From Halopseudomonas litoralis (GTDB lineage: Bacteria; Pseudomonadota; Gammaproteobacteria; Pseudomonadales; Pseudomonadaceae), in assembly GCF_900105005.1 (NCBI RefSeq), contig NZ_LT629748.1, positions 992,001 to 1,056,000 of the forward strand: DNA of 64,000 nucleotides, written 5' to 3'. Under the pieces are notes generated by a model, which worked only from the letters and a program-made list of their open reading frames with translations, ran no database searches and was not told the DNA's origin. Below, piece by piece: positions 57,657 through 64,000 of the stretch. Position 1 is the first letter of the stretch. Every line of letters begins with the position of its first letter. Position numbers and translations under genes: made by a program.

Positions 57657-58874
57657 ATGACTGATGTGAAAAAAGTCGTCCTGGCCTATTCCGGCGGTCT
57701 GGATACTTCGGTAATCCTCAAATGGTTGGAAGATACCTACGGCTGCGAAGTGGTCACTTTCACTGCTGACCTGGGGCAGGGCGAGGAAGTCGAGCCAGCA
57801 CGCGCCAAGGCTCAGGCCATGGGCGTAAAGGAAATTTACATCGACGATCTGCGCGAAGAGTTCGTGCGTGATTTCGTATTCCCCATGTTTCGCGCCAATA
57901 CCGTCTATGAAGGCGAATACCTGCTTGGTACGTCCATTGCCCGTCCGCTGATCGCCAAACGGCTGATCGAGATCGCCAATGAGACCGGCGCCGACGCCAT
58001 TTCCCATGGCGCCACCGGCAAAGGCAACGACCAGGTGCGTTTCGAGCTGGGTGCCTACGCGCTCAAGCCGGGTGTGAAAGTAATTGCTCCCTGGCGTGAG
58101 TGGGACCTGCTGTCCCGTGAGAAGCTGATGGATTACGCCGCCAAGCACGACATTCCGATCGAGCGCCATGGCAAGAAGAAGTCGCCGTACTCGATGGATG
58201 CCAACCTGCTGCACATCTCTTACGAGGGCGGTGTGCTGGAAGATACCTGGGCCGAGCATGAAGAAGACATGTGGCGCTGGACCAAGTCGCCGGAAACGGC
58301 ACCTGACGTGGCCACCTACATCGAGCTGAGCTACCGCAATGGCGATATCGTTGCCATCGATGGCCAGGACATGTCGCCGGCTACCGTGCTGGCCTATCTG
58401 AACAAGGTCGGTGGCGAGAACGGCATCGGTCGTACCGATATCGTCGAGAACCGCTTTGTCGGCATGAAATCCCGTGGCTGCTACGAAACTCCCGGTGGGA
58501 CCATCATGCTCAAAGGTCACCGCGCCATCGAGTCGATTACCCTGGACCGTGAAGTGGCCCACCTGAAAGACAGCCTGATGCCGAAATACGCCGAGCTGAT
58601 CTACAACGGCTTCTGGTGGAGCCCTGAGCGCGCCATGCTGCAGGAAATGATCAACGCGTCCCAGCTGAATGTGAACGGCGTGGTGCGGCTGAAGCTGTAC
58701 AAGGGCAACGTGGTTGTTGTCGGCCGCAAGTCGGATGACTCGCTGTTCGATGCCAACATCGCTACCTTCGAAGATGATGCCGGTGCCTATGATCAGGCCG
58801 ATGCGGCTGGCTTCATCAAGCTCAATGCGCTGCGTTTGCGTATTGCTGCCAACAAGGGTCGCACGCTGATATGA
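57657..58874 (+). CDS. argG: Argininosuccinate synthase
   Basis: ArgG joins citrulline and aspartate using ATP in arginine synthesis. The 405-aa protein begins [20 protein letters not shown] (ATP pyrophosphatase P-loop) with [17 protein letters not shown] and [18 protein letters not shown]. It is 133 bp after motY. ATG 57,657 is chosen; an upstream in-frame ATG (57,645) is less likely. Confidence 0.97.
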   Translation: MTDVKKVVLAYSGGLDTSVILKWLEDTYGCEVVTFTADLGQGEEVEPARAKAQAMGVKEIYIDDLREEFVRDFVFPMFRANTVYEGEYLLGTSIARPLIAKRLIEIANETGADAISHGATGKGNDQVRFELGAYALKPGVKVIAPWREWDLLSREKLMDYAAKHDIPIERHGKKKSPYSMDANLLHISYEGGVLEDTWAEHEEDMWRWTKSPETAPDVATYIELSYRNGDIVAIDGQDMSPATVLAYLNKVGGENGIGRTDIVENRFVGMKSRGCYETPGGTIMLKGHRAIESITLDREVAHLKDSLMPKYAELIYNGFWWSPERAMLQEMINASQLNVNGVVRLKLYKGNVVVVGRKSDDSLFDANIATFEDDAGAYDQADAAGFIKLNALRLRIAANKGRTLI

Positions 58875-58904
58875 TTGGCTGCCAGCCTATCTGACCCGCG
58901 ATAG

Positions 58905-58948
58905 AGTGCCCGTTCGGTTTGATGTGATACATCGGCCGAATGGGCACT
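58905..58948. other. Large nested hairpin between argG and gloA
   Basis: AGTGCCCGTTCGG (58,905-58,917) pairs with CCGAATGGGCACT (58,936-58,948) except for one G-T pair. A second small stem GATGT/ACATC sits inside the loop. There is no U-run. It lies 31 bp after argG and probably ends or protects that transcript. Confidence 0.5.
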
Positions 58949-58976
58949 GTCGTATTACAACCTGAGGAGAACCATC

Positions 58977-59369
58977 ATGCGTTTACTGCATACCATGCTC
59001 CGTGTGGGCGATCTGGAGAAATCCATTGCGTTCTATACCGAAGTGCTGGGCATGACCCTGCTGCGCCGCAAGGATTATCCCGATGGGCGTTTCACCCTGG
59101 CCTTCGTCGGTTACGGCAATGAGGCGGAGAACTCGGTGCTGGAGCTGACGCATAACTGGGATACGCCCAGCTATGATCTGGGCAATGGTTACGGTCACAT
59201 CGCCATCGAAGTGAACGACGTGTACAAGGCCTGCGAGCAGATCAAGTCCAGCGGTGGCAAGGTGGTGAGAGAAGCCGGCCCGATGATGCATGGATCCAGC
59301 ATTCTGGCTTTCGTCGAAGATCCGGATGGTTACAAGATCGAGCTGCTGTCGCCCAGTCGGGGAGATTGA
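58977..59369 (+). CDS. gloA: Lactoylglutathione lyase (glyoxalase I)
   Basis: GloA isomerises the methylglyoxal-glutathione adduct. The 130-aa vicinal-oxygen-chelate protein starts [20 protein letters not shown], with metal ligands His5, Glu in [10 protein letters not shown], His in GYGHIAIEV and Glu in [14 protein letters not shown] precedes the ATG. Confidence 0.96.
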   Translation: MRLLHTMLRVGDLEKSIAFYTEVLGMTLLRRKDYPDGRFTLAFVGYGNEAENSVLELTHNWDTPSYDLGNGYGHIAIEVNDVYKACEQIKSSGGKVVREAGPMMHGSSILAFVEDPDGYKIELLSPSRGD

Positions 59370-59391
59370 GCCCGACCTGCATGATTGATCC

Positions 59392-59444
59392 GCCGCTCTC
59401 ACAGGTGGGGTAAAACCTGCGGGAGCGGCACTTGCCCGCGAAGG
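59392..59444. repeat. Pseudomonas-type REP element
   Basis: GCCGCTC (59,392-59,398) and GAGCGGC (59,423-59,429) surround an imperfect CAGGT/ACCTG stem, followed by CTTGCCCGCGAA. GGGAGCGG...CTTGCCCGCGAA is the classic Pseudomonas REP. It lies between two convergent genes. Confidence 0.8.
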
Positions 59445-59454
59445 GGAAGGCCGA

Positions 59455-60783
59455 TCAGCTGGGATGGATGCCCCGAATCCGGGCAGACATATCCGCCGCA
59501 TACAAATCAGTCATCCCGGCAATGAAGTCGGTTACGCGCATATAGCTGGAATACAGATCCCACTCTTCCCGTGGCGCATTATTGCCCAGCAGATCCAGAA
59601 TGCGTCGATGCTTGAAGCTCAGGGCCTGGCCGGATTGCTGTTCATTGACTGCACCACAGAAGGCCTCCAGCAGCGTTTCGAGAGTGCTGTAGGCACCGAT
59701 CTCATGCAGTGTCTTGCGCTTGTCCTGAAAGATGCGATGGCGGGCGATGCTTTTTGCTTCCAGTACGCAGCGCTGGGCGGCTTCCGGCATGTGACCGACC
59801 AGGTCTCCGGGCAGTGTGCCCGCGAGCAGTGCCGGTTGCTGGTCGATGAAGGTTTCGGCAGCAGCATTAACCAGGTGTTCGATGGCCTTGCCGCGCAGAA
59901 TCGCCAGCTTGCGTCGGGTTGAATCCCGCGGGCCGAGCTGGCGGTAGGTTTCCGGCAGATCATCACCCACCAGATCCAGCAACAGCCGCTCGACTTCGCT
60001 ATAGCTGAGCAGCTCCATTTCCATGCCATCTTCCAGATCAATCAGCGCATAGCAGATATCGTCCGCAGCCTCGACCAGATACACCAGCGGACTGCGGGCC
60101 CAGCACTGATCGCTCTGCAGTGGCAGGCCGAGCTTGTCGGTGATCTGCGCCAGCAAGGGATATTCGCCCTGGTAACAGCCGAACTTGTGTTTCTTGTAGC
60201 CATGGCTGTCGGCGTGCTGTGATGTCCAGGGGTATTTCAGATAGGCGCCGAGCGTGGCGTAGGTCAGGCGCATACCGCCGTCGAATTGATGGTATTCGAG
60301 CTGGGTCAGCACCCGGAAGCCCTGGGCGTTGCCCTCGAAATTGAGAAAGTCATGGCGCTGGGCGTCGGACATGTTGTCGAGCCATCCGGAATTGGCGGCC
60401 TTGTAAAACCAATGTCGGATGGCGTCTTCGCCGGAATGCCCGTACGGCGGATTGCCGATGTCGTGAGCCAGGCAAGCCGCTTGGACAATGACACCGAGAT
60501 CGGCTGGTTCGCACCAGTTTGGCAGCTCGCCCCGCAATATCTCGCCGACGCGCATGCCCAGCGAACGGCCAACGCAGCCGACCTCAAGGCTGTGGGTAAG
60601 GCGTGTGTGGATGTGGTCATTGCTGGACACCGGATGTACCTGGGTTTTCTTGCCCAGACGACGAAAGGCGCCGGAAAAGATCACCCGGTCATGATCCTTG
60701 TGAAAGGGCGTGCGGCCAAGCTCTTCGGTGCTGGCGATGGGCTTGCCCAGCCTTTCACGACATAACAGTGTTTGCCAATCCAT
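59455..60783 (-). CDS. dgt: Deoxyguanosinetriphosphate triphosphohydrolase-like protein
   Basis: The 442-aa HD-domain enzyme releases triphosphate from dGTP or other dNTPs. [17 protein letters not shown] near 62 and [20 protein letters not shown] carry the metal-binding His/Asp. It has the length of the dGTPase type 2 group. It converges on gloA across a REP element. Confidence 0.93.
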   Translation of the reverse strand: MDWQTLLCRERLGKPIASTEELGRTPFHKDHDRVIFSGAFRRLGKKTQVHPVSSNDHIHTRLTHSLEVGCVGRSLGMRVGEILRGELPNWCEPADLGVIVQAACLAHDIGNPPYGHSGEDAIRHWFYKAANSGWLDNMSDAQRHDFLNFEGNAQGFRVLTQLEYHQFDGGMRLTYATLGAYLKYPWTSQHADSHGYKKHKFGCYQGEYPLLAQITDKLGLPLQSDQCWARSPLVYLVEAADDICYALIDLEDGMEMELLSYSEVERLLLDLVGDDLPETYRQLGPRDSTRRKLAILRGKAIEHLVNAAAETFIDQQPALLAGTLPGDLVGHMPEAAQRCVLEAKSIARHRIFQDKRKTLHEIGAYSTLETLLEAFCGAVNEQQSGQALSFKHRRILDLLGNNAPREEWDLYSSYMRVTDFIAGMTDLYAADMSARIRGIHPS

Positions 60784-60906
60784 ATATCCTCCGATCAGAT
60801 CGTCCGAGTATGTGACAATGCCGCCGGGCTGCCAAGCATCGCAGCCTCTGACTGATTTCCGGTTCCGAGGTAGAATGGGCGCTGTCCCGCACGTTTCGGA
60901 ATATTC

Positions 60907-61170
60907 ATGACTGCCTCATTGACGTTGACCCTGTTTGGAACCACCGCCTGCCACCTGTGTGAAGAATGCCTGCATCTGACCCGACCGTTGGAAGGTAACG
61001 GCGTTGTCGTGCGGCAAGTGGATATTGTTGACTCCCCCGAGTTGCTGGAGCGCTATCAGCTGCGGATACCTGTTTTGCGCCGCGACGACACGGGAGCTGA
61101 GCTGGATTGGCCTTTTGATCTCGGCCAGTTGTTGGACTGGCTAGCCGATGCCACTGGCGAGGAGAGTTGA
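60907..61170 (+). CDS. Glutaredoxin-like (DUF836) thioredoxin-fold protein
   Basis: The 87-aa protein has [16 protein letters not shown] with a CxxC redox pair, then [20 protein letters not shown] with the cis-proline, as in the glutaredoxin-like family. The substrate is unknown. It overlaps or abuts the next gene (stop 61,170, start 61,173). Confidence 0.88.
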   Translation: MTASLTLTLFGTTACHLCEECLHLTRPLEGNGVVVRQVDIVDSPELLERYQLRIPVLRRDDTGAELDWPFDLGQLLDWLADATGEES

Positions 61171-61172
61171 GT

Positions 61173-61622
61173 ATGGCGCAGAGAGTAACGGAATTCTGGA
61201 AGCGCAAGACGCTGGAGCAAATGGATCAGCAGGAGTGGGAGTCGCTGTGTGATGGTTGCGGACTGTGTTGCCTGCAGAAGCTGGAGGACGAGGATGATGC
61301 AAAGTCCATCTATTACACCCGGGTGGCCTGCAAACTGCTGGATCTGAATACCTGCCGCTGCAGCGACTACCCCAACCGCCGCCAGCAGGTGCCCGACTGC
61401 GTGCAACTGACTCCGGCCACGGCCGAGGAGTTTGCCTGGTTGCCACCCACCTGTGGCTATCGCCTGGTCGCCGAGGGCGAGGATCTACCACCGTGGCATC
61501 ATCTGGTGTGTGGTGACCGGGAGGCGGTACATAAATCGGGTATTTCCCAGGCGGGGCGCATGCTGGCGGAGGGGAGTGTGGCTGAGGATGATTGGGAAGA
61601 GCACATCATCTTTCGGGTGTGA
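61173..61622 (+). CDS. YcgN-type cysteine-cluster protein (UPF0260)
   Basis: The 149-aa protein has [13 protein letters not shown] then [19 protein letters not shown], a cysteine cluster likely to bind a metal or FeS group. It belongs to the YcgN/UPF0260 family of unknown function. ATG 61,173 follows GAGGAGAG. It is likely in an operon with the redox protein upstream. Confidence 0.92.
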   Translation: MAQRVTEFWKRKTLEQMDQQEWESLCDGCGLCCLQKLEDEDDAKSIYYTRVACKLLDLNTCRCSDYPNRRQQVPDCVQLTPATAEEFAWLPPTCGYRLVAEGEDLPPWHHLVCGDREAVHKSGISQAGRMLAEGSVAEDDWEEHIIFRV

Positions 61623-61667
61623 TGGGGGCTTCTCTCGCCCCCCCCCCCTCCTGGCGCGGCCGTTGAC

Positions 61668-62444
61668 CTACTGTCGTATCTGCAACTCTCGCAGCTTGAT
61701 ATACAGATAACGAATCTGGTCGTACTCGAACGGGCTGTCCAGCGAACCGTAGCGGAAGCCATTGATATAGCGCAGGTTGAGAGCATACAGGCCATAGGAC
61801 CAGGGGTTCTGGTTCATGTAATGGCGGTTGTCGAGAAACTCTGCGGCGTCCTCGATGGACCAATCCACGGCTTTGCCAGACGCATCCCGAAGGGTTGAAG
61901 GGCCGAGCAGGGGCAGGACCAGGTAAGGCCCGGTGGGTACGCCATAGAAACCCAGCGTCTGGCCGAAGTCTTCCGACTCCTGAGGCAGACCCATGGCTTG
62001 GGCCACATCGAACAGTCCAAGCACGCCAAGGGTGGTGTTGAATAGCAACCGAGCGGTGGTCCGAGCACCTTTCTTGAGCTTGCCCTGGGCCAGGCTGTTG
62101 GCCAGATTCGGTACGTCGGCAAGATTGGCGAATACATTGGATACCCCGGTGCGTACAAAGCGCGGGGTCGCCCATTCATAGGCATTCACAGCCGGCAGGT
62201 AAACATACTCATCGAACTGCCCATTGAATCGATAGACGCGTCGATTGAAACCTTCGATCGGGTCATGGACCTTCAATGCTTCGAGGCTGGAGCGCTCGAA
62301 CTGGTAACTGGTGCCTTCGGTACTGAGCGTCAAGTTGTCCAGCGCATCGTGATATTGGGGTATCGCATCGGTGGTCTGGGCTTGAGCTGCCAGGCTGGCC
62401 AGCAGGGTGCAACCGGCGAGTAGTCCGCGACGGAGTTGATTCAT
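61668..62444 (-). CDS. Second MlaA-family protein
   Basis: The 258-aa protein has the MlaA core: VHDPIEGFNRRVYRFNGQFD, NLADVPNLANSLAQGK, FNTTLGVLGLFDVAQAMG and EDFGQTLGFYGV. The signal peptide ends near AAQAQ. LLAGC at 8-12 is too close to the N-terminus to be a lipobox. It overlaps the hydrolase gene by 4 nt, so a joint envelope-lipid role is likely. It differs clearly from the copy at 3,369. Confidence 0.88.
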   Translation of the reverse strand: MNQLRRGLLAGCTLLASLAAQAQTTDAIPQYHDALDNLTLSTEGTSYQFERSSLEALKVHDPIEGFNRRVYRFNGQFDEYVYLPAVNAYEWATPRFVRTGVSNVFANLADVPNLANSLAQGKLKKGARTTARLLFNTTLGVLGLFDVAQAMGLPQESEDFGQTLGFYGVPTGPYLVLPLLGPSTLRDASGKAVDWSIEDAAEFLDNRHYMNQNPWSYGLYALNLRYINGFRYGSLDSPFEYDQIRYLYIKLRELQIRQ

Positions 62445-63730
62445 TGTGCGCTCCCTCCCATGAATGTCAGTATCTGCGTGACCACATCCCGGTGTTGCAG
62501 GTTGCCGCCATGGCCGCCGCGCGGATAGAGGAAGGCCCGTTCGCCGAAGGTGTCGGCGATGAACTGGTAGTTTTCCTTGGTGAGAATGAAATCATCGGCG
62601 TTGGTCAGGGCGGCGATATCCGGGTTGTTTCTGAGGAAGGGTTCAATACTGTAGAGGCTGGTATCCCAGGCCATGTCCTCGATGCTCTTGCCCTCGTTAT
62701 TGCTGCTCCAGACCGGCCATAGCTGGTTCTGCAGGTAGCAATCGAAGTCGCAGAACAGTGCGCGGCGCAGATAGGGGGTAAGCGAGGTGCTGACCTTGAG
62801 TTCCTTGCCTACCGGCGCATAGCGCCCGCCCTCGGTGATGACATCGGCCATGAAGTTAAGGTCGGCGGCGGCGAAGCGGAACACCGCGCCGATCAGCATG
62901 GCCAGCTCCGGATCAGTCAGCGCGTTGTCGGAGCGCTGAATATCGGCGAACAGGCTGCTCTCGATGTCGGTCACGCCGCTCTCGAAATGCCGGGCCAGCT
63001 TCTGGAAGATATGCTCATAGAAGCTGTTGCCGGTGCTGACGCCGTCGACTTGGGTACGCGACAAGGCGTCCAGCCGCCTGACCGAAGCATAGAGATCCAC
63101 CGGCGGGTTGAGCAGTAACGTGCGGGTGAAATCGAACTGCTGCAGGTCCTGATCCAGATGGGCGACGAAAGCGGCATTGAGCGCACCCAGGCTGAAGCCG
63201 GCGAGGCGGTATTCGGTGATTGCCAGGTTTTTGCTGTCTTGAGCATGCTCTGCGGCGATGGACATGGCGGTATGCAGGTCGCGGGCGTCGCTCAGGCCCA
63301 GGCCCGGCAAGCCGCTGCGCGAGGCTGCCGCGATGAAGTCGTGGTTGGTTGGCGACGACAGCACGATGACATGCATGCCCGCCTGCCAGAACACGCGCTT
63401 CAGGTAATTCAAATTGGGGCTGTCATAGCCAGAGCCCGTCCCGGCGATGAGAAATATCAGCGGTGCTGGTTCATTCTGCCAGGCCAGGCGGTAATGCAGT
63501 TGGCTGTAACGCGACAGTACCGGTGGCAAGTTGCGTTCAGGAATGACGGTAACGGCAAGATCGGTCTGACGGACATCTGCTTCGTCCGGCACCGGCGCCG
63601 CCATCAGCCGTGGCGTGCCTGCGATGGTTGCCAGAAAAGCATTACCCTCGGGGTAGTTGAAATCCTCAGCGTGGGCAAGACCGCCCAGTAAGGGGAACAG
63701 AATAAAACAGAACAACAAGCATCGATTCAT
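62441..63730 (-). CDS. Periplasmic alpha/beta-hydrolase-like protein
   Basis: The 429-aa precursor has a signal peptide (LLFCFILFPLLGGLAHA), IFLIAGTGSGYDSPNLNYLK (oxyanion region), the nucleophile elbow in LAGFSLGALNAAF and a C-terminal FLYPRGGHGGNLQH that may hold the catalytic His. It is translationally coupled with the MlaA-like gene, so phospholipid or lysophospholipid could be its substrate; that is inference. ATG 63,730 is chosen; 63,754 is also in frame. Confidence 0.72.
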   Translation of the reverse strand: MNRCLLFCFILFPLLGGLAHAEDFNYPEGNAFLATIAGTPRLMAAPVPDEADVRQTDLAVTVIPERNLPPVLSRYSQLHYRLAWQNEPAPLIFLIAGTGSGYDSPNLNYLKRVFWQAGMHVIVLSSPTNHDFIAAASRSGLPGLGLSDARDLHTAMSIAAEHAQDSKNLAITEYRLAGFSLGALNAAFVAHLDQDLQQFDFTRTLLLNPPVDLYASVRRLDALSRTQVDGVSTGNSFYEHIFQKLARHFESGVTDIESSLFADIQRSDNALTDPELAMLIGAVFRFAAADLNFMADVITEGGRYAPVGKELKVSTSLTPYLRRALFCDFDCYLQNQLWPVWSSNNEGKSIEDMAWDTSLYSIEPFLRNNPDIAALTNADDFILTKENYQFIADTFGERAFLYPRGGHGGNLQHRDVVTQILTFMGGSAQ

Positions 63731-63917
63731 GAGCACATTCCCGGTTGGCTTCATGAACTATACCCAAGTTCGTGGCGTTTAGTTCCTCATAACGCGAAGG
63801 TAAGAGTTAGGCACACTAAAATAGGAATCATTGCTGTTTCCGCCATCTTACGTGCGCCATACCTTATTCTGAATCAAAGCCTGTCAATCAGTCTGATCAG
63901 AAGTTTCAATCAAGCTC

Positions 63918-64000
63918 AATCGAGGTCGAAGTCATATTCTGACAGCTGCTTCTGCAGCCGACGCTCTTCCAGCAGATTGTCGATCTGTCTGCGCCTGGTC
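63918..64000 (-). CDS. PA3496-like small protein, C-terminal part
   Basis: The reverse-strand frame is open at the right edge and ends RRRQIDNLLEERRLQKQLSE then YDFDLD-stop. The conserved end (LLEERRLQKxLxExDxDxD) is that of the PA3496 family, small Pseudomonas proteins of unknown function. Only 26 residues are visible. Confidence 0.65.

Overview
The window is a Pseudomonadaceae chromosome segment carrying one complete-looking, lambda-like siphoviral prophage. The host genes (mlaA, queF, an RssB-type phosphatase regulator, tal, dusA, and the rnt-pyrC-motY-argG-gloA block) are arranged much as in Pseudomonas. A REP element of Pseudomonas type lies near 59.4 kb. Moderate GC and a TAXI-type TRAP transporter would suit a Halopseudomonas-like lineage, but that is inference.

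Left host flank (1-7.87 kb): the 5' end of an unknown gene, an ABC-2 exporter pair, queF, a DUF4404 gene, mlaA, an operon of a response-regulator/PP2C phosphatase and a STAS protein, tal, and dusA. Right host flank (47.6-64 kb): a displaced dusA 5' end, a DEAD-box helicase, a universal stress protein, a fused TRAP permease with its TAXI binding protein, rnt, pyrC, a DadA-like oxidase, motY, argG, gloA, dgt, a thioredoxin-fold protein, a YcgN-type protein, a second MlaA-family protein coupled to a periplasmic alpha/beta hydrolase, and the 3' end of a PA3496-like gene.

The prophage (about 7,869-47,598, 39.7 kb) sits in the 5' end of dusA. It supplies a diverged but protein-conserving replacement for the first codons of dusA. 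The original start, still an open 24-codon frame, was pushed to the far end. Its layout is: integrase; a leftward early operon with mostly 4-nt gene overlaps (cytosine methyltransferase, DUF2303, two PrtN-like regulators, a KilAC-like protein and several unknowns); a CI/Cro switch with five matching 19-bp operators; a rightward replication block (CII-like regulator, zinc-finger protein, primase, SF3 helicase) ending in a CTAG-rich iteron cluster that looks like the replication origin; a candidate late regulator followed by 11-bp tandem repeats and hairpins; HNH, terminase and an HK97-type head; a lambda-type tail with a G GGA AAG frameshift site; a beta-helix tail fibre; and an endolysin/Rz/Rz1 lysis cassette.

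Accessory genes (morons) sit at module joints. One cassette between the tail chaperone and the tape measure encodes a YafO-like ribonuclease toxin coupled to an unfamiliar partner, plus a secreted protein. There is a lone reverse-strand gene after the tape measure. A reverse-strand membrane-protein operon with its own promoter follows lysis. Next to attR lies a LexA-controlled SRAP/UmuD/UmuC mutagenesis cassette. The toxin-partner pair, the iteron origin and the dusA-regenerating attachment site are the best leads.
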